Shown in pieces: positions 17,627 to 25,116 of a stretch of 64,000 nt of DNA. The position numbers were made by a program, and so were the translations under genes. The stretch is from contig JAFDXX010000007.1 in assembly GCA_018267705.1 (NCBI GenBank), forward strand, positions 62,001 through 126,000. Direction: 5' to 3'. Below the pieces are notes generated by a model, which did no database searches, had not been told where the DNA came from, and saw nothing but the letters and a program-made list of their open reading frames with translations. Each line of letters opens with the position of its first letter. Position 1 is the first letter of the stretch. This DNA comes from Bacteroidota bacterium (lineage in GTDB: Bacteria > Bacteroidota > Bacteroidia > Chitinophagales > Chitinophagaceae).

Positions 17627-18984
17627 AAGAACAATTTTCTTGTTGAGGTGTTAAGACTTATTTCTTCTATAAACTCGAAATATATTGAGAATTGTTTTTT
17701 AAAATTTTCTTCGGTATAATCGATAAAAATATCTTCCCGATTAGTAAGTAGCAATTTCACTTTACTATCTTCTTTTGGTACAAATTCTATTATTAAATAT
17801 TCTTCAGATATATGGGCAAAAAGTTTTGCAACAAATTCAAATGGCAAATATTTAGTAATACATAAATGATGCAATACTGCCAATGCCAATACTATATTAA
17901 CTTTTAAGCGATTTAACAAAGCTATTTTTTCTTCATTCATCCAACCCATACCTGGTGCAGGGTTAGCCATATCTTCAACGGCACAAGTAATATTTTGTAA
18001 TTGTAATTCTTTACACTTAGTAAATAAATCTTCTATGCAATTAGTATCTGAATCAAAAGCATATACTTTACCGCTGTATTTTGCTGCTATAAAAGAAAAA
18101 TTACCCGTATTAGCACCAATATCTGCTACAGAAACAGGGCCTATTTTTTTCAACCAATCTTCAACTACAATTTGCTTATGTTGTAGATATTCATTGCTTT
18201 CAATATTTGTTTCGTAATAATCATTCCAAACACTTTTATTTTTTTTAATTTGTAATGATTTAATATTCAATAATAAAAGTTGCAAAAGTGCAAGCGGTTT
18301 ATTTTGATGATTTTTTTTAAGATTGTTTTGCGAACTTGTTTTTTCGTTTTTAAAAAAAGAATGTAAATGAATATGCCAAAAACTTAAGGAATTAAAATAG
18401 CTTTTAATGGGTAAAAGGTTAGATGCAAACTTTAAAGGCAATCCTGAAATTGCAGCTCTGTTAAGTTTTGGCCACTCTAATCCATTATACTTTGTAAGCA
18501 ACAGAGGAGCTAACATTTCTTCGCAAAATTGCCGATAAGCCTCCCATGGTTTATTAGAATCATAAAATACAAACGAACTAGTATCTAACAATATACATTG
18601 GTTACCAATAAAAGTAAAATTATATGGAGTAGCGTCTTGTACAATCATTCCATATTTTATTGCAATCAAATTAATTGAAAGTAGAGCTACGCAAGCCGCT
18701 TTCCATTGAGAGAAGCACCACTCATAAGGGTAATTAACAAAACCTATTTGTTCGGGTACAATTACTTTATAAATATTTTCTCCACTAAAATATTTGGTTT
18801 CTTCTGCTGAAAGTTCTGTATGGTTTATGATTAAGTTTTTAGATACCAATTCCGCATACAAACCACTATTCATCAAACAATTATATTGTTTTTCATAGCC
18901 GTTTAGTAAACAACGATAAAAAAGGTTACCTTGTTTAAAAACAAAGGCTTTATCGTCTTTATAAGATATGGATTGACGAATCAT
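17611..18984 (-). CDS. Kinase-like/SAM-dependent methyltransferase fusion
   Basis: This 457-aa protein has two parts. The N-terminal ~220 residues resemble small-molecule/lipopolysaccharide kinases: YGMIVQDATPYNF places Asp117 and Asn122 like the HxDxxxxN catalytic loop, followed by LLDTSSF (Asp134) like the metal-binding DFG. The C-terminal half is a class I methyltransferase with motif I VADIGANTGNFSF (about 290), an acidic residue after the next strand (VYAFDSD) and an LALAVLHHL segment. It overlaps the downstream sulfatase-like gene and, by ATGA, the upstream 55-aa membrane protein gene. It therefore probably modifies a surface glycan or lipid intermediate. The kinase part may be inactive, because no clear nucleotide-binding lysine was assigned. 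Confidence 0.7.
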   Translation of the reverse strand: MIRQSISYKDDKAFVFKQGNLFYRCLLNGYEKQYNCLMNSGLYAELVSKNLIINHTELSAEETKYFSGENIYKVIVPEQIGFVNYPYEWCFSQWKAACVALLSINLIAIKYGMIVQDATPYNFTFIGNQCILLDTSSFVFYDSNKPWEAYRQFCEEMLAPLLLTKYNGLEWPKLNRAAISGLPLKFASNLLPIKSYFNSLSFWHIHLHSFFKNEKTSSQNNLKKNHQNKPLALLQLLLLNIKSLQIKKNKSVWNDYYETNIESNEYLQHKQIVVEDWLKKIGPVSVADIGANTGNFSFIAAKYSGKVYAFDSDTNCIEDLFTKCKELQLQNITCAVEDMANPAPGMGWMNEEKIALLNRLKVNIVLALAVLHHLCITKYLPFEFVAKLFAHISEEYLIIEFVPKEDSKVKLLLTNREDIFIDYTEENFKKQFSIYFEFIEEISLNTSTRKLFLCRKK

Positions 18985-19148
18985 ATTAATTCATCCGTAG
19001 TTGGGTCATCTTCCCCATTTCTGGTTAATTTTCTTTTAAGGTAAACTTTAATTTTCTTGAAAAATAACAAAGTGGTTACTGCTCCTGAAATAATTGCCTG
19101 AAATAATAGGCTACCAGCTCCCGGATCTATATAATTTAGTATGTGCAT
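18981..19148 (-). CDS. Small membrane protein with YIDPGAGS motif (55 aa)
   Basis: ATG at 19146-19148, 55 codons; the stop TGA overlaps the next ATG in an ATGA junction, strong evidence of real translation. The product starts MHILNYIDPGAGSLLFQAI, continues with one hydrophobic helix (about 9-30), then a basic stretch (KKIKVYLKRKL) and an acidic tail (GEDDPTTDE). Short proteins with this I/L-DPG-x-GS start are common next to bacterial glycan-modifying sulfatase and methyltransferase genes, but their role is not known to me. It is the first gene of the unit with the methyltransferase and sulfatase-like genes, behind a consensus -7 element. Confidence 0.8.
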   Translation of the reverse strand: MHILNYIDPGAGSLLFQAIISGAVTTLLFFKKIKVYLKRKLTRNGEDDPTTDELI

Positions 19149-19173
19149 AATAGTGTACAATACTGACTATTTT

Positions 19174-19181
19174 CAAAATTA
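19174..19181 (-). promoter_or_regulatory. -7 element for the IDPG/methyltransferase/sulfatase unit
   Basis: The minus strand reads TAATTTTG, matching TAnnTTTG, 25 bases upstream of the 55-aa gene start. No -33 element was seen. Confidence 0.5.
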
Positions 19182-19218
19182 AAAGTTTAATCTTATTTAA
19201 AAGAGATTAAAATAAAAT

Positions 19219-19226
19219 TATTTTTG
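19219..19226 (+). promoter_or_regulatory. -7 element for trmB
   Basis: TATTTTTG matches TAnnTTTG and ends six bases before the trmB ATG at 19233. It rules out the in-frame TTG at 19224 as the start and implies a nearly leaderless mRNA. Confidence 0.5.
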
Positions 19227-19232
19227 CCGCCT

Positions 19233-19937
19233 ATGGGTCATAAAAAATTAATTCGTTTTCAAGCAATAAAATCTTTCAATAACGTATTAGAATTTCCTGA
19301 AGCTATTGCCGGCAACTGGCATCAGCACTTTAAAAACAATAATCCAATTGTTTTAGAATTAGCTTGCGGCAAAGGAGAATATACAATTGGTTTGGCAAGA
19401 ATGTTTCCCAATAAAAATTTTATTGGAGTAGATATAAAAGGCAATAGAATTTGGAAAGGTGCAGCCACTGCTTTACAAGATAACCTAACAAATGTTGCTT
19501 TCTTAAGAACACAAATTGATTTTATTGATACTTACTTTTTAAAAGAAGAAATAAGTGAAATTTGGATAACTTTTCCCGATCCGCAACTACGTTTATCAAA
19601 AGCAAAAAAAAGATTAACGCATCCAAAATTTCTACGCCTATATCAACACATATTAAAACAAGATGGTTTAATACATTTAAAAACCGATAGCCCCGATTTA
19701 TATAATTTTACCAAAACTGTTATTAATTTATTTGAATTAGAATTACTGGTAGATTATAACGATACTTATAAACAACCAAACATAGCAAAAGAGTTATACA
19801 TTAAAACACATTACGAAGGTTTAGATATTGCACAAAGTAACCGAATTCATTACCTTCAATTTAAACTAAACAAATTGTTAGCTATTGAAGAAGATATTGT
19901 TTTAAAAGAAATATTGAATGAACAAAACATTAATTGA
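19233..19937 (+). CDS. trmB: tRNA (guanine-N7-)-methyltransferase
   Basis: This 234-aa TrmB protein methylates guanine 46 in the variable loop of tRNAs using S-adenosylmethionine. Motif I is LELACGKGEYTIGLA, followed by FIGVDIKGNRIWKG. The family signature ITFPDPQLRLSKAKKR and a C-terminal substrate segment (LKTDSPDLYNFT) are present. Start chosen at the ATG at 19233 because an upstream TTG lies inside the promoter element. It overlaps the following DUF5522 gene by 20 bases, and an alkyltransferase-like gene follows, giving a small nucleic-acid-modification operon. Confidence 0.93.
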   Translation: MGHKKLIRFQAIKSFNNVLEFPEAIAGNWHQHFKNNNPIVLELACGKGEYTIGLARMFPNKNFIGVDIKGNRIWKGAATALQDNLTNVAFLRTQIDFIDTYFLKEEISEIWITFPDPQLRLSKAKKRLTHPKFLRLYQHILKQDGLIHLKTDSPDLYNFTKTVINLFELELLVDYNDTYKQPNIAKELYIKTHYEGLDIAQSNRIHYLQFKLNKLLAIEEDIVLKEILNEQNIN

Positions 19938-20118
19938 AGGAATTGATTTTTATTATGATGAAAACAATTATGTTGTTTTTACTGAAAAATATCATATAGA
20001 AAAAGGCTACTGTTGCGGGTTGGGTTGCAAACATTGTACTTATAAATACGAAAATGTACCCGAACCCAAAAGAAGTGAATTATTAAAAAACATACCAATA
20101 CCCTCATCTAATAATTAA
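19918..20118 (+). CDS. Small cysteine-motif protein (DUF5522-like)
   Basis: This 66-aa protein has a conserved Cys cluster, GYCCGLGCKHCTYKY, that could bind a metal. It is preceded by EGIDFYYDENNYVVFTEKYH and followed by PEPKRSELL. The length and motif fit DUF5522, a small Bacteroidetes family of unknown function. It overlaps trmB by 20 bases and is followed after four bases by the alkyltransferase-like gene, so translation is coupled. A role in RNA or DNA modification is only inferred from its neighbours. Confidence 0.75.
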   Translation: MNKTLIEGIDFYYDENNYVVFTEKYHIEKGYCCGLGCKHCTYKYENVPEPKRSELLKNIPIPSSNN

Positions 20119-20122
20119 ATCT

Positions 20123-20509
20123 TTGCCAACTAAAAAAGCATTAAAGAAAAATATTATAAACAAAGAAACTACAAAAAAGTTTTCTTTTTTTGATGATGTG
20201 TATGATGTAGTAAGGCAAATACCAAAAGGTAAAGCAACATCATACGGAGCAATTGCAAACTATTTAGGAACAAAACTTAGTGCAAGAATGGTAGGTTGGG
20301 CAATGAATGCTGCACATAATGCAAAACCAAAAGTACCGGCACAACGGGTTGTAAACAGAAATGGTATGCTCACAGGAAAACATCATTTCAGCACACCAAC
20401 AAAAATGGAAGAACTGTTAAAAAAAGATGGTGTAAAAGTTGAAAAAGATACAATTGTAAACTTTAAAGAAATTTATTGGGATCCTGCTATTGAGTTGGAA
20501 ATTTCATAA
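20123..20509 (+). CDS. Alkyltransferase-like protein (MGMT family, no active Cys)
   Basis: The 128-aa product matches the DNA-binding C-terminal domain of O6-alkylguanine-DNA methyltransferase (FDDVYDVVRQIPKGKATSYG, RMVGWAMNAA). The active-site PCHR motif is replaced by PAQRVVNRNG (Ala73, Gln74), so it cannot accept alkyl groups. Such alkyltransferase-like proteins bind damaged guanines and hand them to nucleotide excision repair. The only reasonable start is the TTG at 20123: an in-frame stop lies just upstream and there is no ATG before the conserved core. It is the third gene of the trmB unit. Confidence 0.85.
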   Translation: MPTKKALKKNIINKETTKKFSFFDDVYDVVRQIPKGKATSYGAIANYLGTKLSARMVGWAMNAAHNAKPKVPAQRVVNRNGMLTGKHHFSTPTKMEELLKKDGVKVEKDTIVNFKEIYWDPAIELEIS

Positions 20510-20851
20510 CAAAAGAAAGCTTATACTTTGTTTGTTTTATTTTATGTAACTCCACATGCTATGTTATTAATTTTTCTTTCTTAAAACGACAAATTCAAAT
20601 GCAATTTGGAAAAATAATAATGGCGGCGGTTGGCTCACAAATGCAATAGTATTTTATAGTACAGCTGTTATAGCAGATATAAAAATAAGAGAATGATGAT
20701 GAAGAATACTTTTTTTGATTTTATTTTTGTTTAACAAACTGCTTTTGTGTTTTATTTACTTCTATCATAGTTATTTATAATATTAGCATATTGCTGTTTT
20801 TCAATAATTTATTATAAAATATCAATGCTTTTATTTCAGGTTTAAATTTCA
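20510..20851 (+). other. Gene-free interval with a short coding-like relic
   Basis: No gene is supported in these ~340 bases between convergent transcription units. The plus frame ending at the TGA near 20695 reads NAIWKNNNGGGWLTNAIVFY and a few more residues. It has no start codon and is bounded by a stop at about 20574. It may be the remnant of a longer gene or chance. No strong hairpin was seen. Confidence 0.3.
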
Positions 20852-21394
20852 TTATTGATAATATGGGCTAATTAGTAAATAAATAATGGGGCCGGTTACA
20901 GAAATATATAGCCACAAAGGCCATGTAATTCTTGCCAACTTTTTATGTGCATCATATTCTGCAATTAAAGCTCTATAAGCAGTAAATAAAATAAATGGAA
21001 GTATAACTGCTGCCAAAAAAATATGTGTAAACAAGATGATTAAATAAACAATTTTTATTACACCGCTTCCGCCAAATTTTGTATCGCCGGCCAATAAATG
21101 ATGTATTATATAACTAATTAAAAAAATAACCGACAGTATTAAAGCTGTCGTCATTAATTTTTTATGCAATAAATATTTTCTTGTTTTAACTGCAATTAAT
21201 GCAGCAACTAATACTATTGAAACTACTGAGTTAATACCTGCATTTATTGCAGCAAACACATGCACATTAAATCCTAAATTAACTTGAATTTTTACTCTGC
21301 TTAAAATAATAATAACCATAAATACAACAATAGAAAATATAGCAATAATCCACTTAGCTTTTCTATCATTTTTTTTTAGTGAGGCAGGCAACAT
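20852..21394 (-). CDS. DUF420 family membrane protein
   Basis: This 180-aa protein has five predicted helices with conserved histidines in SYIIHHLLAGDTKFGG and LFTHIFLAAVILP, the DUF420 (CtaM/YozB-like) pattern. Related proteins assist maturation of heme-copper oxidases. It is the last gene of the ACIII-oxidase block, three bases after the SCO gene, which supports an assembly role. Confidence 0.85.
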   Translation of the reverse strand: MLPASLKKNDRKAKWIIAIFSIVVFMVIIILSRVKIQVNLGFNVHVFAAINAGINSVVSIVLVAALIAVKTRKYLLHKKLMTTALILSVIFLISYIIHHLLAGDTKFGGSGVIKIVYLIILFTHIFLAAVILPFILFTAYRALIAEYDAHKKLARITWPLWLYISVTGPIIYLLISPYYQ

Positions 21395-21397
21395 ATA

Positions 21398-22225
21398 TTA
21401 ATTAATTTTCTTTTTTAAAGGCATAAACATCATTACAACAAAAGCAATAATTATTACAGCAATTATAACCCAAAGCCATTTTAAATTTAAAATTTGAATT
21501 AATAACTCACTTTTTTGTGTTTTATCTTTTTCTAACATTAATAATCCAATATCTCTTGCTAGAACAGATAGTGAAGTTGAATCTAACCCGCTGTAGGGTT
21601 GCTCCATTCTTCCTCTTACAATATATTCCTTGTCTAACAAAACAAATCTTGAAGTATGCGGAAATTCAGGTGTAACAGGCTCTTTAGTTAGTTTATCAAT
21701 TTTTAGTTCGTTAAAAATAAAATCATAAATACTATCTCTATTTCCGGTAAGCATCCACCAATTATCAGGATTTACGCCAAACTTATCAGCATAATTTTTT
21801 AATACACTTACAGAGTCATGCTCAGGATCAATTGAAAGAGAAATAAACTGAACAACAGAAGTGTCAATTTTTTGCATAGCATTTCCGCCTGTAATAAAAC
21901 TTTGCTGTAGCTTAGCCATGTTTTTTGTAAGCTTAGGGCAAATGCTTCCGCATCTTGTAAAAAATAAATCAAATACAATGGCTTTACCTTTTATATCATA
22001 TAAATGAACGGTATCGCCTAATTGATTAACTAAAGTAAAATTTTTGGTTTTATGCCAAATAGTATCGGTGCTTGTTCTTCCATCTTTTTGTGATGTAATT
22101 ACATCGTCAATAAAATATTTTCGAGGCATAATTACTGCTTTATCACTCATAATTTTTAGTGATAAATAACCAACTATTGGAATTAGTATTGCAATTATTA
22201 AAGCCAGTATTGCTTTCTTACTCAT
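21398..22225 (-). CDS. SCO1/SenC/PrrC copper chaperone
   Basis: This 275-aa thioredoxin-fold protein delivers copper to the CuA site of cytochrome oxidase. It has an N-terminal membrane anchor (about 5-25), Cys92 and Cys96 in FFTRCGSICPKL, and the copper-ligand His190 in FPHTSRF. Unusually, it has a second hydrophobic helix at the C-terminus (LWVIIAVIIIAFVVMMFM, about 250-268) followed by a basic tail; standard SCO proteins end in the soluble domain. A hairpin terminator separates it from the oxidase subunit IV gene, so it may be expressed at a lower level or from its own promoter. Confidence 0.92.
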   Translation of the reverse strand: MSKKAILALIIAILIPIVGYLSLKIMSDKAVIMPRKYFIDDVITSQKDGRTSTDTIWHKTKNFTLVNQLGDTVHLYDIKGKAIVFDLFFTRCGSICPKLTKNMAKLQQSFITGGNAMQKIDTSVVQFISLSIDPEHDSVSVLKNYADKFGVNPDNWWMLTGNRDSIYDFIFNELKIDKLTKEPVTPEFPHTSRFVLLDKEYIVRGRMEQPYSGLDSTSLSVLARDIGLLMLEKDKTQKSELLIQILNLKWLWVIIAVIIIAFVVMMFMPLKKKIN

Positions 22226-22242
22226 ACGATATACAATTAATT

Positions 22243-22269
22243 AAAAAGCCCGCTAAAGCGGGACTTTTT
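22243..22269 (-). terminator. Hairpin terminator between COX4 and SCO genes
   Basis: AAAAAG-CCCGC (22243-22253) pairs with GCGGG-a-CTTTTT (22258-22269) across a TAAA loop, with one bulged A. The run of T/A on both sides makes it an intrinsic terminator on the minus strand. It probably gives partial termination inside the long respiratory operon. Confidence 0.65.
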
Positions 22270-22304
22270 TTAATATAATTTTTGTTTTATTCACCCACAT
22301 TATT

Positions 22305-22724
22305 CTAATGTTTAGCATCATCTACATGCACTTCTTTTACCTCTTTTTTAACTTCTACTTTTTGTGTACTTACTGCTTTTTTATGAGCATCATAAGTATT
22401 ACGCAAATTTTTGTACGATTCACCATCACCTAAAAATGCTATAATAAACCAAATAAATAAAGTGAGAGGAACCACGATTGTCATAATCAAGTTTCTTATT
22501 TCATGTTTTAAATGCATAAAATAACCAACAATATAATATGCTTTTGCAAGCATTAAAATTATGATAGCAATTTTGGTTGAAATTTTAGCAGTAGAGCCAT
22601 CAGCCATTTTCATCATTGCAAAACCCAGCGATAATTCAAGAAGGGTAAGCACAGTAAGTATAATGGTTACGTTTCTTATTTCGTGTTTATTGCCATGTTG
22701 CTCTGCGTGAGTGGTTGGTTGCAT
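22305..22724 (-). CDS. Cytochrome c oxidase subunit IV (prokaryotic type)
   Basis: This 139-aa membrane protein has three predicted helices (NVTIILTVLTLLELSLGFAM, the KIAIIILMLAKAYYIVGYFM segment and TIVVPLTLFIWFIIAFLGD). A charged C-terminal tail rich in Lys and Val follows (KVEVKKEVKEVHVDDAKH). This fits the COX4_pro family, a small stabilising subunit of aa3-type oxidases. It follows the two subunit III genes. Confidence 0.85.
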   Translation of the reverse strand: MQPTTHAEQHGNKHEIRNVTIILTVLTLLELSLGFAMMKMADGSTAKISTKIAIIILMLAKAYYIVGYFMHLKHEIRNLIMTIVVPLTLFIWFIIAFLGDGESYKNLRNTYDAHKKAVSTQKVEVKKEVKEVHVDDAKH

Positions 22725-22755
22725 AATAAATTATAAAAAATTAGTATAAATTAAA

Positions 22756-23439
22756 TTAAATTAAATAAAAACAAGTGAATACAAATACCCAAACTAAATC
22801 TACAAAGTGCCAATATAATCCGGCTTTTTCAATCATTAAATAATGACCGCGTTTTTCAAATACATTATTCAACGTCATAATGAGCATAATAATATTAATA
22901 ATTACGCCACTAAATACGTGAAATCCATGAAAGCCTGTTATGGTAAAAAAGAAGTTGGTAAAGTTGGTTGATGATTGTGTACCATCTTCATTTAAAAACG
23001 GATTACTTCCCCACCATGCACCTTCATGGTGTAAGTGTGTCCATTCCCAAGCTTGGCAACTTAAAAAAGCCAAGCCGCCAATAATAGTTAATATTAAATT
23101 TAATACTACTTTGTTTTTCTTCATTTCTTGTCCTGCTCTAACAGCTAATACCATTGTAACAGAACTGATGATGAGGATAAACGTCATAATACTTACAAAT
23201 ACTAAGGGGGCAGATGTGCCTTCGCTCATTCCCGGATATGATTGGAAAACCTCATTGGGATTAGGCCACGAAGTAGAAGAAAAACGAATGGTTCCATAAG
23301 CAATAAGAAATGCACCAAATGTAAAAGCATCGCTCATTAAAAAGTACCACATCATTAATTTTCCATACTCTACATTGAAGGGGCTTCTTCCACCGCTCCA
23401 CCATTTTGTAGGTACTGCCGCAGTTGTTGGTGTTGACAT
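22756..23439 (-). CDS. Cytochrome c oxidase subunit III
   Basis: This 227-aa protein has the heme-copper oxidase subunit III fold. It has about six helices, with GKLMMWYFLMSDAFTFGAFL at the start, EWTHLHHEG in the middle, FFFTITGFHGFHVFSG, and the C-terminal GLYWHFVDLVWVFVFTCFYL signature. Subunit III supports proton uptake and stability of the oxidase. A second, shorter subunit III gene lies directly upstream; paired genes are usual in Bacteroidetes. Confidence 0.92.
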   Translation of the reverse strand: MSTPTTAAVPTKWWSGGRSPFNVEYGKLMMWYFLMSDAFTFGAFLIAYGTIRFSSTSWPNPNEVFQSYPGMSEGTSAPLVFVSIMTFILIISSVTMVLAVRAGQEMKKNKVVLNLILTIIGGLAFLSCQAWEWTHLHHEGAWWGSNPFLNEDGTQSSTNFTNFFFTITGFHGFHVFSGVIINIIMLIMTLNNVFEKRGHYLMIEKAGLYWHFVDLVWVFVFTCFYLI

Positions 23440-23515
23440 ATTATAACTAAAGTTTCGTTTACAAATTTATTATCTACTATTTAAAAATTCTACTTTATGT
23501 AATTTTTTTTTCAGT

Positions 23516-24097
23516 TTATTTTATCCATGCTAAAAATATAAACAGATATATCCATAACAAATCTACAAAGTGCCAGTAGGTGGCAACAATTTCAATTGGT
23601 GCGGTATCATAGTTTATTATTTTTTTGCTAAATGCTCTAAAAAATGCTACTATTAAAGCTATCACTCCTCCTAAAACATGTAGGGTGTGTAGCCCTATAA
23701 TAACTACTAAAAAAGATGCGGCTGCATTGCTACCGGCTCCTAATAATTTTATTCCGCTATTAGTTAATTCTTTAAAACCTATCCATTGTAATAAGGCGAA
23801 TAAAACACCCAATAAAGCAGTAAGTGTTATTAATAATTTATATCTTTTTCTTTCTCTTGCTTTAAATGATGTTAATGCAAGATGCATGGTGATACTACTA
23901 ATAATTATTACAGCTGTTGAGTAATAAAACATTTTAGGAAAACTTACATCTTCCCAAATACCTTGATTTCGTTTTACAACATAAGCACTTGTTAATGCGG
24001 CAAACATCATACAAATGCTACCCATTGCAACCCATAATGCAAATTTATGAGGATGTAATTTTTTTGGTTGGTTTGAACGCACTGCGGTCATCATCAT
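23516..24097 (-). CDS. Second heme-copper oxidase subunit III-like protein
   Basis: This 193-aa paralogue has about five helices. It carries LWVAMGSICMMFAALTSAYV, FLVVIIGLHTLHVLGGVIAL and TYWHFVDLLWIYLFIFLAW, the terminal helix typical of the family. It lacks the N-terminal portion of its neighbour and the histidine-rich loop. Both subunit III genes probably contribute to one oxidase. Confidence 0.88.
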   Translation of the reverse strand: MMMTAVRSNQPKKLHPHKFALWVAMGSICMMFAALTSAYVVKRNQGIWEDVSFPKMFYYSTAVIIISSITMHLALTSFKARERKRYKLLITLTALLGVLFALLQWIGFKELTNSGIKLLGAGSNAAASFLVVIIGLHTLHVLGGVIALIVAFFRAFSKKIINYDTAPIEIVATYWHFVDLLWIYLFIFLAWIK

Positions 24098-24121
24098 TTA
24101 TATTTTTTATTTTCTACTTTT

Positions 24122-25015
24122 TTAATGTGCTTTATCTGCTAATAAAGCTAATAACACTATTAACAAATAAAAATAACTGCTAAACATTAATCTTCTTGCA
24201 GCTTTTACATTCATTTCTTTATACAATCTTATACTTTGTATAACCATAAAAACATTGCAAGCTAAAACTATCCATAAACTTATAGTACCTGTTATTTTAA
24301 AATATTTTGGTAAAATACCAACAGGTATCATCAGCACACTATACATAATTGCTTGTATAGCTGAAAATTTTGTTGGTCCTTTATCGCTAGGTAGTAACTT
24401 AAATCCGGCTCTGGTATAATCTTCATGTGCTACCCATGCAATGGCCCAAAAATGTGGAAACTGCCAAAGGAACTGGATAGCAAATAGTACTAGGCCCCCT
24501 GTCCATTGTATTTCATCATGTCTAAATCCGGCAACCCATCCTATTAAACAAGGTAAAGCTCCGGGAAATGCTCCCACTAAAACTGCTATTGAATTTATCT
24601 TTTTTAATGGTGTATAGATAAACGCATATAAAAATAAACTTAATGCAGATAATAGTGCAGCACTTGTATTAAACCATGCCATTAAACCAATACCAATTGC
24701 ACCGCTTATAAAAGCAAAAATATATGCTTCATTGGCACTCATTCGTCCGCTGGCAACGGGGCGTTTGGCAGTACGTTTCATTAACGCATCAGTATCTTTT
24801 TCAACTGCTTGATTTATAGCATTCGCACTACCTGTAACCAATATGCCAGCAGCAAACAAATAAATAATAGATTTTAAATCATATCCATTATTGGGTACTA
24901 ACAAAAAACATATTACACAAGAAAATACAACAGTAAAAGTTAAAGTAAACTTGGTAAGTTCTTTATAATCTTTCAGTTTAGTTGTAATTGAATGTGGTGT
25001 TTTATTATCCTGCAT
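24122..25015 (-). CDS. ctaB: Protoheme IX farnesyltransferase (heme O synthase)
   Basis: This 297-aa UbiA-family prenyltransferase attaches a farnesyl group to heme B to form heme O, the precursor of the heme A used by the oxidase. The first polyprenyl-diphosphate motif is NAINQAVEKDTDALMKRTAK (with RPVASGRMS after it), the second region is HFWAIAWVAHEDYTRAGFKL, and eight to nine helices are seen. Its position between cox1 and subunit III genes ties heme supply to oxidase synthesis. No heme A synthase gene (ctaA) is in the window. Confidence 0.93.
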   Translation of the reverse strand: MQDNKTPHSITTKLKDYKELTKFTLTFTVVFSCVICFLLVPNNGYDLKSIIYLFAAGILVTGSANAINQAVEKDTDALMKRTAKRPVASGRMSANEAYIFAFISGAIGIGLMAWFNTSAALLSALSLFLYAFIYTPLKKINSIAVLVGAFPGALPCLIGWVAGFRHDEIQWTGGLVLFAIQFLWQFPHFWAIAWVAHEDYTRAGFKLLPSDKGPTKFSAIQAIMYSVLMIPVGILPKYFKITGTISLWIVLACNVFMVIQSIRLYKEMNVKAARRLMFSSYFYLLIVLLALLADKAH

Positions 25016-25030
25016 TTGTTTTTTAAAACA

Positions 25031-25056
25031 ATGCTCCCGAAATTTTTCGAGAGCAT
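25031..25056 (-). terminator. Hairpin between cox1 and heme O synthase genes
   Basis: ATGCTC-c-CGAAA (25031-25042) pairs with TTTCG-a-GAGCAT (25045-25056), one mismatch. On the minus strand it is followed by TTGTTTT. A second 7-bp hairpin, ATTACAC/GTGTAAT at 25097-25114, directly follows the cox1 stop. Together they suggest partial termination or mRNA 3'-end protection after cox1. Confidence 0.45.
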
Positions 25057-25116
25057 ATAAGTTATTTAAAAATTGGGTGTATCAAAGAGCTCTTTTATTA
25101 CACCAATGTGTAATTT

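Noticed and set aside
19224..19232. TTG start for trmB
   Set aside because: It lies inside the TATTTTTG promoter element.
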